A stretch of DNA of 64,000 bases. Source: Salinicola halophyticus (lineage in GTDB: Bacteria; Pseudomonadota; Gammaproteobacteria; Pseudomonadales; Halomonadaceae). A program made the position numbers and the translations under genes. The notes beneath the pieces are model-generated. The model saw only the letters and a list, made by a program, of their open reading frames with translations, did not search any database and was not told the origin of the DNA. Position 1 is the first letter of the stretch; each line of letters opens with the position of its first letter. The stretch spans positions 455,323-519,322 of the forward strand of contig NZ_PZJN01000003.1 of assembly GCF_003206695.1 (NCBI RefSeq), written 5' to 3'. Shown one piece after another: positions 36,088 through 45,561 of the stretch.

Positions 36088-36117
36088 GATTTTTACACCT
36101 CGCAGCCTCCATAGTAC
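36088..36117 (+). promoter_or_regulatory. Possible promoter for the DAHP synthase gene
   Basis: TTGATT (36088-36093) and CATAGT (36112-36117) are 18 bp apart, each matching 4 of 6 sigma-70 consensus bases, and end 43 bp before the start codon. I see no Tyr/Phe/Trp operator or leader peptide. Confidence 0.3.
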
Positions 36118-36160
36118 GCGCTTCACGCGCAGTCACTAATCAGAGTCAACGGGCCCCAGC

Positions 36161-37243
36161 ATGTCGGAACAGCAGGTCAACAATCTCAACGTTCTTTCCC
36201 AGGATGTCCTGATTACCCCGGAAGCGTTGAAGCAGAACATTCCGCTCACGGAATCCGCCGAGCGCACGGTCATCGAAGGGCGCCAGACCATCCAGCGTAT
36301 TCTGGATCGTGAAGATCCACGTCTGCTGGTAGTCATCGGCCCGTGTTCGATCCACGACCCGGATGCCGCTCGCGACTACGCCAGACGTCTTCGCAAGCTG
36401 GCCGATGCCGTCAGCGACAGCCTCTATATCGTGATGCGCGTCTATTTCGAGAAGCCCCGCACCACGGTCGGCTGGAAAGGCTTGATCAACGACCCGCACC
36501 TCAACGACTCGTTCGAGATCGAAGAGGGCCTGCACATCGCTCGTCGTCTGCTGGTGGATCTGGCCGAGATCGGGTTGCCGCTGGCCACCGAGGCGCTGGA
36601 CCCGATCTCGCCGCAATATCTGCAGGACTGCATCAGCTGGTCGGCCGTGGGCGCACGCACCACGGAATCCCAGACTCATCGCGAGATGGCCTCCGGCCTG
36701 TCCGGACCCGTCGGGTTCAAGAACGGCACCGATGGCAGCCTGGATGTGGCGGTCAACGCCTTGCAGTCGGTGGCCAGCCCGCACAACTTCCTGGGTATCG
36801 ACCAGTCCGGCCAGGTCGCCGTAATTCGCACTCGCGGCAACGCCTATGGCCACGTGGTGCTGCGCGGCGGCAACGGCAAGCCCAACTACGACAGCGTTAG
36901 CGTCACGCTGGCCGAGCAGGAGCTGCACAAGGCCGGCCTGAAGGCCAATCTCATGGTCGACTGCTCTCACGCCAATTCCAACAAGGACCCGGCGCTGCAG
37001 CCGCTGGTCATGGAAAACGTGACCCATCAGATTCTCGATGGCAACCGTTCGGTCATCGGCCTGATGATCGAGTCGAACATCGGCTGGGGTAGCCAGAAGA
37101 TTCCGGAAGATCGCAGTCAGCTCGAATATGGCGTCTCGATCACCGACGCCTGCATCGACTGGCCGACTACTGAACGCACACTGACCCAGATGGCGAAGCA
37201 GTTGAAGTCACCGCTCAAGGCGCGCCAGCAGGACGAGGACTGA
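36161..37243 (+). CDS. 3-deoxy-7-phosphoheptulonate (DAHP) synthase, class I
   Basis: 360 residues. It joins PEP and erythrose-4-phosphate, the first step of the shikimate pathway. The family motif GPCSIHD is at 60-66 (C62 is a metal ligand), GPVGFKNGTDG and VDCSHANSNKDP follow. Length and motifs place it with the AroF/AroG/AroH group; which amino acid inhibits it cannot be decided here, so no symbol is given. It is a single gene with a strong terminator after it. Confidence 0.93.
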   Translation: MSEQQVNNLNVLSQDVLITPEALKQNIPLTESAERTVIEGRQTIQRILDREDPRLLVVIGPCSIHDPDAARDYARRLRKLADAVSDSLYIVMRVYFEKPRTTVGWKGLINDPHLNDSFEIEEGLHIARRLLVDLAEIGLPLATEALDPISPQYLQDCISWSAVGARTTESQTHREMASGLSGPVGFKNGTDGSLDVAVNALQSVASPHNFLGIDQSGQVAVIRTRGNAYGHVVLRGGNGKPNYDSVSVTLAEQELHKAGLKANLMVDCSHANSNKDPALQPLVMENVTHQILDGNRSVIGLMIESNIGWGSQKIPEDRSQLEYGVSITDACIDWPTTERTLTQMAKQLKSPLKARQQDED

Positions 37244-37280
37244 TTCGCGAGCGAATGCCGTCAAAGCGAACACTACCCAG

Positions 37281-37319
37281 AAAAACGCCCGATGCTGCGA
37301 ACCAGCATCGGGCGTTTTT
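37281..37319. terminator. Bidirectional rho-independent terminator
   Basis: AAAAACGCCCGATGCTG pairs perfectly with CAGCATCGGGCGTTTTT around a CGAAC loop, giving a T-run on either strand. It separates the convergent DAHP synthase and dinG genes. Confidence 0.92.
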
Positions 37320-37350
37320 CATTCGAGACGACATGACGCGACATCGAGAT

Positions 37351-39504
37351 TCAGGACCTGACCGAGTCTCCCATGTCGACGCCCTCGATCTGGCGTCGGA
37401 ACGGCGGCAGCGCATCCAGCAACGCCTTGCCGTAGCGGCGCGTCAGCACGCGCCGGTCCAGCAACGAGATACGCCCGCTATCGTCCTCTTTGCGAATCAA
37501 TCGCCCACACGCCTGCACCAGCTTGATCGACGCATCCGGCACCGAAATTCGCATGAAAGGATTGCCGCCCTGGCTTTCGATCCATTCGGCGAGCGTCGCA
37601 CCGACGGGATCGTCCGGCACCGAGAACGGCAGCCGGGTAATCACCACGTGGGTCAGGTAACGACCGGGCAGATCGATGCCCTCGGCAAAGCTCGCCAGGC
37701 CAAAGATCAGACTCCCCTTCTCGGCATCGACGGCGACGCGGTGACGCTCCAGCAGCTCACGTTTGGGCAATCGATCCTGGGAAAGCAGCCGCGATGCCCA
37801 CGGCTCCGGTAGCGCATCCGCCACGCTGCGCAGCTGTTTGCGCGACGAAAACAGCACCAGCACCGCTTCGTCGTCGGCCAGGCCTTCGATGAACTGCACG
37901 ATGGAGCGGTCATGGGCCATGGCATCGCCAGGTTCGACCGCCTCGCGCGGCACGCTGAGCGTCGCACGGGAGTAGTCGAACGGACTCGGCAGGCGCTGAT
38001 AGCGGTAGCGGTTGGCCAGTCCGGCGCGCTCCTGCAGGCGTTCGAAGCGGTTGAGCGCCGTCAGTGTCGCCGAAGTGACCACCGCCCCGTAGCAGCTTCC
38101 CCAGAGATGACGCGCCAACGTCTCCGCCGCCGATACCGGACTGGCGGAAAAAGTAAGCTCCGGCTCACCGCCGAAGCTCTGGAACGTCAACCAGCGCGCC
38201 TGTGGCGCCTGTCCGGACGGATCGGGCTTGGCCATGGCCGACCACAGCGCGTGCGCCTCGAGGGCGCGGCCGTGGAGCAGCGCCGTCAAAGGCAGCCAGG
38301 GTTCCGCCTGCTCCCGCGGGAGCCCGGTGGATTTATCCGGATCGAGGCTCTCGCGCAGGATGTCGCTCATCGTCTCCAGGTCGCGCGAGAGTTCGGCGAA
38401 CGGTATGACCAGTTGCTGAGCGAGCTCGACCAGCGGCTCGGGGGCGCGGCCGTTGGGGAAGCGGAAGTTCTGCGTTTCATCGCCGGCACCGGCACTCAGC
38501 CCGGCGATCTGATGACCCATGGCATAGGCATCGCCGAGCCGGGGCTCCAGCGCCGCTATCCGCTCGGGGAAGCTGGCCAGCAGTCGTGCCAAGGTGGGCT
38601 GAGCGCCCAGCGCGGTGTTCAATTCGGTCAGCGATTTCTTCAACGTTCGCAACCAGCGCAGCGTGGCGTTGATCCCGAAGCGATGATAGAAATGATCCAG
38701 CGCCTTGTCCGGCAGATGGTGCCCTTCATCGAAGACGTAGATGCAGTCCTTGGGCGATGGCAACACCATGCCACCGCCCAGCGCCAGATCTGCCAGCACC
38801 AGATCATGGTTGGCAACGATGATATCGGCCTGCTCGAGATGCCGGCGCGAACGAAAATAGGCGCAGGCGCCGAAATGACCACAGCGGCGATTGGTACATT
38901 GCCGATGATCCACCGTCAGCCGCCTCCAGTCGCGATCGTCGATGGCGACCGGCCAGCTGTCACGGTCCCCTTCCCAGTTCCCCGACGCGTAGGTGTCGGC
39001 CATCTCCTGAATCAGCTGAGGGAAATCCCCCCCGGCATCCGTGGCGATAGTCTGCTCGAACAGCGACAGCGTCGGATTGGGTTCGGCCCCTTCCAGCGCC
39101 TGGTCCAGCTTGGCCACGCAGAGGTAACGCCCCCGCCCCTTGGCCAGCGCGTATTCGAAGTCGAGGCCACTGTGCGCCTTGAGCATCGGCAGATCCTGAT
39201 TCAGAACCTGCTCCTGGAGCGCCACCGTGGCGGTGGCGATGACAAGACGCTTGCCGCGGGCCTTGGCCACGGGCAGTGCCGACAATAGATAGGCGAGCGT
39301 CTTGCCGGTTCCGGTGCCGGCTTCCAGCACACAGACGTGCTCGTTGGAGGTTCTCCGACCTTGCTCGTCCTGCTCGATCGACGCCAGCGTCCGCGCGATT
39401 TCCGCGATCATCAGGCGCTGACCGTAGCGCGGCGTGAGCTCCAGCCCCTCGAGCACGCGCCGGTAAGCCTCTTGAATCTGTTGCTTGAGGGGTTCGTCGA
39501 GCAT
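37351..39504 (-). CDS. dinG: ATP-dependent DNA helicase DinG
   Basis: 717-residue XPD-like superfamily 2 helicase. Walker A is EAGTGTGKT (61-69); four cysteines for an iron-sulfur cluster are visible (one in GRYLCVAK, three in QCTNRRCGHFGACAYF), followed by IIVANHDLVLADLALGGG and a DEGH Walker B box. Motifs V-VI are near the end (QACGRLIRKEDDSGRISLLDRR). DinG resolves R-loops and D-loops at 5' flaps. The ATG at 39504 is used because the family N-terminus begins there; 14 extra residues upstream look spurious. Confidence 0.93.
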   Translation of the reverse strand: MLDEPLKQQIQEAYRRVLEGLELTPRYGQRLMIAEIARTLASIEQDEQGRRTSNEHVCVLEAGTGTGKTLAYLLSALPVAKARGKRLVIATATVALQEQVLNQDLPMLKAHSGLDFEYALAKGRGRYLCVAKLDQALEGAEPNPTLSLFEQTIATDAGGDFPQLIQEMADTYASGNWEGDRDSWPVAIDDRDWRRLTVDHRQCTNRRCGHFGACAYFRSRRHLEQADIIVANHDLVLADLALGGGMVLPSPKDCIYVFDEGHHLPDKALDHFYHRFGINATLRWLRTLKKSLTELNTALGAQPTLARLLASFPERIAALEPRLGDAYAMGHQIAGLSAGAGDETQNFRFPNGRAPEPLVELAQQLVIPFAELSRDLETMSDILRESLDPDKSTGLPREQAEPWLPLTALLHGRALEAHALWSAMAKPDPSGQAPQARWLTFQSFGGEPELTFSASPVSAAETLARHLWGSCYGAVVTSATLTALNRFERLQERAGLANRYRYQRLPSPFDYSRATLSVPREAVEPGDAMAHDRSIVQFIEGLADDEAVLVLFSSRKQLRSVADALPEPWASRLLSQDRLPKRELLERHRVAVDAEKGSLIFGLASFAEGIDLPGRYLTHVVITRLPFSVPDDPVGATLAEWIESQGGNPFMRISVPDASIKLVQACGRLIRKEDDSGRISLLDRRVLTRRYGKALLDALPPFRRQIEGVDMGDSVRS

Positions 39505-39624
39505 GCGCGTTCCGGAGCGGAATGGTATCGGGAAAGGATCGCCCACCGAGGGTGGGCGATTACCGGAGAACAGCCTCAGGGATCTGCGCCGCCCTGGATG
39601 TCAGCCGCTCAGGGCCGCATCGGC

Positions 39625-40914
39625 TCAAGGCCGCATCGATTCGGGCGGATGCTCGCAGGGCAGCTTGCCGTTGATGTAGTTCTCGATCTCGGGCAATGAG
39701 AACGCATCTTCCTCGCCGACGAAACTGATCGATACGCCCTGGGCGCCGGCCCGGCCGGTACGGCCGATACGATGAACGTAGTCTTCCGGGTCTTCCGGCA
39801 GCGTGAAGTTGATCACGTGGCTGACATCTTCGATATGAATGCCACGCCCGGCGACATCGGTCGCCACCAGCACGTTCACTTCACCTTCACGGAAACGCTC
39901 CAGCGTCTTGATGCGCTGACTCTGCGGCACGTCACCGGAAAGCATCGCCACATTGATGCCCTGTTCACGCAGTAGCTGATCCAGCTCACGGACGAGATCG
40001 CGACGGTTGGCGAACACGATGACCCGCTCCATCGCCTCCTGGTTGACCAGATTGAACAGCAGCTTGCGCTTGTCGCTGTCACTGACCAGATAGACACGCT
40101 GATCGATGTTGGCCGCGTTGTCGTGGGTCACCTCGATCTCGACGTGAGCCGGGTTCTGGGTCCACTGCTCGGAAAGACCGAGGATGTCCGGCGTGAAGGT
40201 CGCCGAGAACAGGAAGGTCTGACGCTCCACGGGCTTGGGCGTGTAGCGAATGATGCGCTTGACGTCGGGAATGAAGCCCATCGACAGCATCCGGTCGGCT
40301 TCATCCAGCACCAGCACTTCCACCTGAGACAGGTCGATATCCCGCTTCTGCTGGAAATCGAGCAGTCGGCCCGGCGTTGCCACCAGCACGTCCAGATTCT
40401 TGCTCAACTGATCGCGCTGCTTCTGGTAGTCCATGCCACCGACGACGCTCGCCACGTTCAGCGACGTGAACCGCGCCAGCGCCTTGGCATCCTTTTCGAT
40501 CTGCAGGGCCAGTTCGCGGGTCGGCGCGACGATCAGCGCGCGCGGCGTCCCCGGTTTCTGGCCGTCCGGCGCTTCCTCTTCGAGGAAATAGGCCAGCATG
40601 GAGATCAGGAACGCGGCCGTCTTGCCGGTTCCGGTCTGCGCCTTGCCGACCACATCGCCGCCGAGCAGCGTGTGCATCAGCGCTTCGGCCTGAATCGGCG
40701 TGCAGTACTCGAAGCCCTCGGCCTGGATCGCCCGCATCAGCGGCGTCGGCAGGTCGAAGTCATGGAACCGCCAGCGCCCGGCAACAGGCTCGACCTGAAA
40801 CTGCTTCAGCGACCAGCCGGAAGCGTTACGGGACTGGGATTTGCGTGGCTTGCGCCGACGCCGCTTGGGTCTGCGATTCTCTGCCGGGGGCTGGGTGTTG
40901 TCAGACTCACTCAT
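39625..40914 (-). CDS. rhlB: DEAD-box RNA helicase RhlB
   Basis: 429 residues. A basic Arg/Lys-rich N-terminal extension (10-30) precedes the Q-motif and the helicase core: AQTGTGKT (92-99), [27 protein letters not shown], then [21 protein letters not shown] and [10 protein letters not shown]. The order and tail fit RhlB, the degradosome helicase, better than RhlE or SrmB, though no C-terminal extension for RNase E binding is obvious. The ATG at 40914 lacks a strong ribosome-binding site. It is divergent from the small basic protein gene. Confidence 0.85.
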   Translation of the reverse strand: MSESDNTQPPAENRRPKRRRRKPRKSQSRNASGWSLKQFQVEPVAGRWRFHDFDLPTPLMRAIQAEGFEYCTPIQAEALMHTLLGGDVVGKAQTGTGKTAAFLISMLAYFLEEEAPDGQKPGTPRALIVAPTRELALQIEKDAKALARFTSLNVASVVGGMDYQKQRDQLSKNLDVLVATPGRLLDFQQKRDIDLSQVEVLVLDEADRMLSMGFIPDVKRIIRYTPKPVERQTFLFSATFTPDILGLSEQWTQNPAHVEIEVTHDNAANIDQRVYLVSDSDKRKLLFNLVNQEAMERVIVFANRRDLVRELDQLLREQGINVAMLSGDVPQSQRIKTLERFREGEVNVLVATDVAGRGIHIEDVSHVINFTLPEDPEDYVHRIGRTGRAGAQGVSISFVGEEDAFSLPEIENYINGKLPCEHPPESMRP

Positions 40915-41172
40915 AGTAATGACGAATGTCCGAAATCGATTGACGGTTTGACTCGCGACGGCTGGCGCCCTGTTCGACGACGCCGACATCGGCGCGGCGG
41001 GACAGGCGTTCACGCCCTCCAGGAGGGTACTTCTAGGTTAGGTAGTGCTAGACAGCTAATGCCAAGCAGTGCTTCTAGACGATACCTCGACGCGACGATT
41101 GACGACTTCGCAGGGGCTGAGCCCAGCGCGAGCCGGGGGCATTATATCAGCCCAGCCCGCTAACGTCGCGAG

Positions 41173-41241
41173 CCCAGTCGATCAACGTCTCCTCACCCAG
41201 CCGACCAACGTCTCGTCGCCCTGCCAATCAACGGCTTGTCA
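41173..41241. repeat. Three degenerate 23-bp repeats in the rhlB/xthA gap
   Basis: Units at 41173, 41196 and 41219 share the pattern ccc(a/t)g(t/c)c(g/a)a(t/c)caacg(t/g)ct. They lie in the 516-bp divergent gap 40915-41430, which otherwise holds the promoter noted below and no convincing gene. Confidence 0.7.
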
Positions 41242-41295
41242 GGCGCTCGGGCGCTATCGAACGTCGAGGGGGGCGGCGAGCGCGGTCGTTAAGCG

Positions 41296-41324
41296 CTGGC
41301 ACCTGCATCGCTGGCTGTTAGAAT
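41296..41324 (+). promoter_or_regulatory. Sigma-70-like promoter for the basic protein/xthA pair
   Basis: CTGGCA (41296-41301) and TAGAAT (41319-41324) are 17 bp apart, and TG-T precedes the -10 box, making an extended -10. The leader to the first start codon would be about 100 nt. Confidence 0.5.
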
Positions 41325-41430
41325 ACGCGGTAATGTCCCGATGTCTCATTTCGCGACGCCATGTCTCGGCGTTGCGTTGTCGAGACTGTCGATGGAAATC
41401 GTTCGATGGAAACCGCTATAGGTCGCGCGC

Positions 41431-41682
41431 ATGACTCGCAGAAAGAAGACCAAGTCGCTGGCCGACAAGGTGACGATTCGTACCGGAAAGCGCAAGGACT
41501 ACCGCCGCTGGCGCCATGACAACCCCGACGCGGTGGCCCCGTCCCGCCGTTATGTCGACAAGAAGACTCAGCAGCGAAAACTCCAGGCCGAGCGCAAGCG
41601 TCAGCGCCAGAGCGCCCCGCCGCTACCGCTGCACGCCTCCAAAACCGACAGCGACGCTTCGAAGAATGGGGACTCCGACTGA
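41431..41682 (+). CDS. Small basic protein of unknown function, coupled to xthA
   Basis: 83 residues, strongly basic over the first 60 ([20 protein letters not shown] at the start, then [16 protein letters not shown] and a [13 protein letters not shown] helix) and polar/acidic at the end. Its stop overlaps the xthA ATG (TGATG), which supports real translation and a linked role. Such a charge pattern suggests nucleic-acid or ribosome contact, but I recognise no family. The promoter-like sequence about 100 bp upstream favours its being the first gene of a two-gene operon. Confidence 0.7.
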   Translation: MTRRKKTKSLADKVTIRTGKRKDYRRWRHDNPDAVAPSRRYVDKKTQQRKLQAERKRQRQSAPPLPLHASKTDSDASKNGDSD

Positions 41683-42500
41683 TGCGCCTGGTTTCCTTCA
41701 ATATCAACGGTATCCGCGCTCGACTACACCAGCTCGCCGCCTTGATCGAGACTCACGCGCCGGACGTCATCGGTCTTCAGGAAACCAAGGTCCAGGACAG
41801 CGAATTCCCGCGCGAGGCAGTCGAAGCGATGGGCTATCACGTCCACTTCCACGGCCAGAAGGGCCATTACGGTGTGGCAATGCTGACCAGGGTGGCACCG
41901 GAATCCGTGCATTACGGGCTGCCCGATGACGGCGAGGAAGCGCAGCGCCGGCTGATCGGGGTGACGCTGAAGATGGAAGACGGTGCGCCATTGACGGTCT
42001 GGAACGGCTACTTCCCTCAGGGCGAGAATATCGCGCACCCGACCAAATACCCCAACAAGCGGGCGTTCTACGCCGGGCTCAATGCCCTGCTGAAGACGCA
42101 GCACGAGTCTTCCGAGCGGGTGGCGATCATGGGGGATTTCAATATCTCGCCGGCCGATATCGACATCGGCATCGGTGAAGACAACCGCAAGCGCTGGCTG
42201 CGCGAGGGCAAGACCAGCTTTCAGCCGGAAGAGCGGGAATGGCTCGAACGCCTCAAGGCGTGGGGTCTCGAAGATAGCTATCGACGCTGCCACCCCGATG
42301 ACAGCGACACTTTCAGCTGGTTCGACTACCGCTCCAAGGGCTTCGATCGCGAACCCAAGCGCGGGCTGCGCATCGACTACATTCTGGTTACCGAACCGCT
42401 GGCCCGCGCCACGCGCCACTCGGGTATCGACTACGACCTGCGCGCCATGGAGCGGCCTTCCGACCATGCCCCGGTGTGGACCGAGTTCGCGCTGGATTGA
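41682..42500 (+). CDS. xthA: Exodeoxyribonuclease III
   Basis: 272-residue AP endonuclease and 3'-5' exonuclease of base-excision repair. The EEP-fold motifs are FNINGIRAR with N8, LQETKV with E34, [11 protein letters not shown], and PSDHAPVW with the catalytic His at the end. It cleaves 5' of abasic sites. Start ATG overlaps the stop of the preceding small basic protein by one base. Confidence 0.95.
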   Translation: MRLVSFNINGIRARLHQLAALIETHAPDVIGLQETKVQDSEFPREAVEAMGYHVHFHGQKGHYGVAMLTRVAPESVHYGLPDDGEEAQRRLIGVTLKMEDGAPLTVWNGYFPQGENIAHPTKYPNKRAFYAGLNALLKTQHESSERVAIMGDFNISPADIDIGIGEDNRKRWLREGKTSFQPEEREWLERLKAWGLEDSYRRCHPDDSDTFSWFDYRSKGFDREPKRGLRIDYILVTEPLARATRHSGIDYDLRAMERPSDHAPVWTEFALD

Positions 42501-42563
42501 GGTGATTTGGCCCAAGCCGAGTCGATCGACAAGCGCAGCGACACTACGAACTCGCTGAACCAA

Positions 42564-42598
42564 AACGGCGACGCTTGGGAATCCCAGACGTCGCCGTT
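42564..42598. terminator. Terminator between xthA and the TPR gene
   Basis: AACGGCGACG pairs with CGTCGCCGTT; an inner TGGG/CCCA stem closes an AAT loop. On the minus strand the stem is followed by TTGG, giving TTTT across the end of the stem, so it best serves the TonB operon, but it separates both convergent units. Confidence 0.7.
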
Positions 42599-42631
42599 GC
42601 GGTTCGTGGCCCGCTCGAGAGGGCACACTCC

Positions 42632-43840
42632 CTAACCCAGCGAATCCAGCCACTGCTGCGCCTGATCGACGCCCGCGGCTTTGGCCCGGCGGAACGCATC
42701 GCGTGCCGCGTCCTGATCGTCCAGCTGTACCGTGGCGATGCCTTGCAGCAACCAATCCCGCCCGGACATGTCGCCGCCTGCCTCTCTCAATGCCGAAAAC
42801 GCATCCAGCGTCGTTTGCCATTCACCCCAACCGTAGGCGAGCTCGGCGAGTTGCTGCCAATCTTCTGCGCGACCGCTCCGTTCGGCAAGCTTGCGCCACG
42901 CCGTCAGCGCCTGATGGTGATCGCGAGCCGCGGTCCAGGCCTGGGCGGTCAAGCGTAGCGTCGCGGGGCTGGATTGCAGCTGGCCGTCATCCAGCCAGCT
43001 CTGCAGATATTCGGCGGCTCGTGCCGGCGTTCCCCCGGCGATATGCAATTTGGCCAGCTGCAGCAGATCGTCGCGCGAGGTCAATGCCCCACGACGCCAG
43101 CCGCTCTCCCAGATCGCTGCCGCGCGGCCGTCATCTCCCGCCTGTTGCGCCAGCCCCGCCGCTCGTCGCCAGACGTCCGGCGAACTCGCATCGTCGCCGA
43201 GCAGCGCCAAAGCGTCGTCGAACCGACCCGTCTGCTGGTAGACCGTGCTCGCCAATTGCTGCTGTGAGGAGCTCCACCCCTCGGCGCCGGATTGGCGGAG
43301 GCGATCGAGCGAATTGGCCGCGGCCGACCACTCCTTCAGCGAGGCCCGCGCCTGTACCAGCAGCCAACGAGAGGTGTCGTCGCCGCCGCTTCGTTCGACC
43401 CACTGCGTCAGTCGATCCGCGCCTTGTTCCGTCTGACCGGCACTCAGCCGAAGCTGTGCTTCCTGGCGTAACCAGGCCAGCCGGCGGGCATCGGGAACCT
43501 CGTCGGTGCCGCGCGCCTCGGCCAACTGATCCGCCGCCTGGCTATCGTTGCCCTGCCGGGCATTGGCCGACGCGGCCAACTGCAGGAACAGCGCCCGCGC
43601 CCAGCGGTCGGCGGCATTCCCTCCTTGCAGCCGCGAGGCAGAAGCCGCGGCACGCGAGGCCACGGCAGCATCGTCGCCGGTCTCGAGCTGCGACTGCATC
43701 GAGTGCAGCGTCTGAATCATGTCCGGACGCAGCGCCGGCCCTTCCGCCTGGGCCGACGAAACGCATCCGAGGCCGATCAGGCCCGCGGCCATCAGCGCCA
43801 GGCATCGCTTGCGCAGATCTCGGACCACCGTCGAACTCAT
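42632..43840 (-). CDS. Periplasmic TPR protein of the TonB/TtpC cluster
   Basis: 402 residues. A Sec signal peptide of about 32 residues ends in SSAQA; the rest is helical with TPR-like repeats (for example QTGRFDDALALLGDDASSPDVWRRAAGLAQQAGD and the region 310-400). It is the last gene of a cluster whose order, DUF3450-TtpC-ExbB-ExbD-TonB-TPR, matches the TonB2-type systems of Vibrio and many marine gammaproteobacteria. In such systems the TPR protein is thought to aid the complex in the periplasm; its exact task is not known. Two bp separate it from tonB. Confidence 0.8.
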   Translation of the reverse strand: MSSTVVRDLRKRCLALMAAGLIGLGCVSSAQAEGPALRPDMIQTLHSMQSQLETGDDAAVASRAAASASRLQGGNAADRWARALFLQLAASANARQGNDSQAADQLAEARGTDEVPDARRLAWLRQEAQLRLSAGQTEQGADRLTQWVERSGGDDTSRWLLVQARASLKEWSAAANSLDRLRQSGAEGWSSSQQQLASTVYQQTGRFDDALALLGDDASSPDVWRRAAGLAQQAGDDGRAAAIWESGWRRGALTSRDDLLQLAKLHIAGGTPARAAEYLQSWLDDGQLQSSPATLRLTAQAWTAARDHHQALTAWRKLAERSGRAEDWQQLAELAYGWGEWQTTLDAFSALREAGGDMSGRDWLLQGIATVQLDDQDAARDAFRRAKAAGVDQAQQWLDSLG

Positions 43841-43842
43841 CC

Positions 43843-44628
43843 TCAGCCCTCCAACTGGAACTGGATGCGCTGCGTCGCGCGCCTGACATCATCGGCCGGC
43901 GGGAACTGCCATTGCGACACGGCTTCCTCGACGGCACGATCGAAGACATTGGCGGGATCGGCATCGATCACCCGCAGGCTACCGGTATCGACACGCCCGT
44001 CAGGCTGAATGATGAAACTGACCTCTACGTAGCCCTCCATGCCCCGCCGGCGTGCACGCATGGGATAGGACGGATTGACCCGGCTGGTGGGCTGGAGCTG
44101 GCCGACATCGCGGGGCGAGGCCTGCGTGCCTTTCGGCGGCTGCTGCGGAGCAGGCACCGCCCGCGGCTGTGGCGCCGATTCCGCCACGGTTTGCTGCGTT
44201 GGCTGCGGCTCGGGTTGCGCCTTCGGCTCTGGCTGAGGTTCCGGCTGAGGTTCCGGCTCAGGCTGGGGCTCTGGTTTCGGTTCCGGCCGCGCCTCGCTCA
44301 ACTCGGGTAGCGACGCGTCCAGAGTCGCATCCGGCGTCTCCATCGGCGGCGTCTCGGGCTCCGGAATCGCCACCTGGCTGGGCGTTTCCGCTGCCGGCAC
44401 GGGGGCCGCCGCGGGCGGCGGTGGCGGCGCACTGGGCGGCGTCGGCAATGCCGGCGAGGTCGGAGATGGCTGTGCCTGCGCCTGCTCCGGCGCATCGACC
44501 ATCGAGATGGAGGTGGGCGTCACGATCTGGGTGCGATCCGGCTCCGGCGGCGCGACCAACAGCGCCAGCAGATAGAACACCAGCAGCGTCAGCAGCGCGC
44601 CACCCGCGAGTCCGGCCACTCTACGCAT
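43843..44628 (-). CDS. tonB: TonB protein (TonB2 type)
   Basis: 261 residues. One N-terminal membrane helix (about 5-26), a long Pro/Glu/Gln-rich rigid linker (about 50-160, with PEPQPEPEPQ-like repeats), and a C-terminal TonB domain containing NPSYPMRARRRGMEGYVEVSF and DGRVDTGSLRVIDADP. It transfers proton-motive energy to outer-membrane receptors. The ATG shares a base with the exbD stop (TGATG). The linker is longer than in typical TonB2 proteins. Confidence 0.88.
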   Translation of the reverse strand: MRRVAGLAGGALLTLLVFYLLALLVAPPEPDRTQIVTPTSISMVDAPEQAQAQPSPTSPALPTPPSAPPPPPAAAPVPAAETPSQVAIPEPETPPMETPDATLDASLPELSEARPEPKPEPQPEPEPQPEPQPEPKAQPEPQPTQQTVAESAPQPRAVPAPQQPPKGTQASPRDVGQLQPTSRVNPSYPMRARRRGMEGYVEVSFIIQPDGRVDTGSLRVIDADPANVFDRAVEEAVSQWQFPPADDVRRATQRIQFQLEG

Positions 44629-45035
44629 CAACCGGCATCCCGGTTGGCGGCGACGGCCACGTTGTCGACGCCGGCCTGGTGAATACGATCCATGACCTGA
44701 ATCAGCAGGCCCGTGGTCGAGTTCTTGTCGGCCTGGACGACGACGCTGCCGTCACCGGATATTAGCTGGGCGACACGGGCGCCGACGCGGTGGGCATCCA
44801 CCGCCTCGCCGTCGACCCATACCGCGCCATCGCCGGTGATGGCGACCAGCACTTGCGTATTCTGCCGCGCCGTGGCCTCGCTCGAATCGGGCCGCTCGAT
44901 CTCGACGCCACTCTCCTTGATGAAGCTGGTGGTGACGATGAAGAAGATCAGCATGATGAAGACGACATCCAGCATCGGCGTGAGATCGATACCGGTCGAG
45001 TCGTCACTGGCTTCCCGCAACCGGCGCCTACGCAT
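44628..45035 (-). CDS. exbD: ExbD-family proton-channel subunit
   Basis: 135 residues. A basic N-terminus, then one membrane helix (about 19-38) with the essential aspartate D23 in DLTPMLDVVFIMLIFF, and a periplasmic domain ending NVAVAANRDAG. The ATG at 45035 has GGAGG six bases upstream, and overlaps exbB by 8 bp; a longer frame inside exbB is rejected. With ExbB it forms the proton-driven motor for TonB. Confidence 0.9.
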   Translation of the reverse strand: MRRRRLREASDDSTGIDLTPMLDVVFIMLIFFIVTTSFIKESGVEIERPDSSEATARQNTQVLVAITGDGAVWVDGEAVDAHRVGARVAQLISGDGSVVVQADKNSTTGLLIQVMDRIHQAGVDNVAVAANRDAG

Positions 45036-45561
45036 GTGAGTCCTCCACGGCGCGGGCCATACGGTCATGCAACCGCTGATCCTCGCGCCGAATGATCTGT
45101 TCCAGACGAGTGACGAAAAGCAGACCCACCACGGCGACGGCCATGCCGCACAACGTCGGCAACGTGGCCTGGGCGACGCCGTCGGCCATGGCCCGGGCCT
45201 GGCTGCTTTCGGTCAGCGCCAGGCTGTCGAAAACCTGAATCATCCCGGTCACCGTTCCCAGCAGGCCCAGCAGCGGACAGAGAGCGATCAGCAACTTGAG
45301 CCAGGGCAGTGGCAGACGCAGCCGCGCGATCAGTTCGCGCGTCCAGACTTCGCGCAGCGTCAGCGCGCTCCAGCTCGAGTGATCACGCCGCCGGATCCAG
45401 GCGTCGATCAGCACCCGGCGCGCACGCCGATGGGTGAATCGCCAGTAGAACAATCGCTCCAGCGAAATCGCGAACAACGCCATTGCCACCAGCATGATCA
45501 ATACCAGCACTTCGCCGCCGGAACTGATCAGCCAGCGGATCGGCTCAAGCGTGGGCACCAT
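45028..45561 (-). CDS. exbB: ExbB/TolQ-family proton-channel subunit
   Basis: 177 residues, short like ExbB2 of TonB2 systems. Three membrane segments are visible: about 16-36, 86-110 (LIALCPLLGLLGTVTGMIQVF) and 128-150 (ATLPTLCGMAVAVVGLLFV). It builds the inner-membrane pentamer around ExbD. It overlaps ttpC by 17 bp upstream and exbD by 8 bp downstream, so the four genes are tightly coupled. Confidence 0.88.
   Translation of the reverse strand: MVPTLEPIRWLISSGGEVLVLIMLVAMALFAISLERLFYWRFTHRRARRVLIDAWIRRRDHSSWSALTLREVWTRELIARLRLPLPWLKLLIALCPLLGLLGTVTGMIQVFDSLALTESSQARAMADGVAQATLPTLCGMAVAVVGLLFVTRLEQIIRREDQRLHDRMARAVEDSHA

Noticed and set aside
41069-41434. 121-codon frame upstream of the small basic protein
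   Set aside because: It runs through the degenerate 23-bp repeats and the promoter-like sequence, and has no domain or ribosome-binding site.
42703-44310. 535-residue open frame opposite the TPR protein and tonB
   Set aside because: It crosses two well-supported genes on the other strand; Arg/Pro-rich shadow composition.
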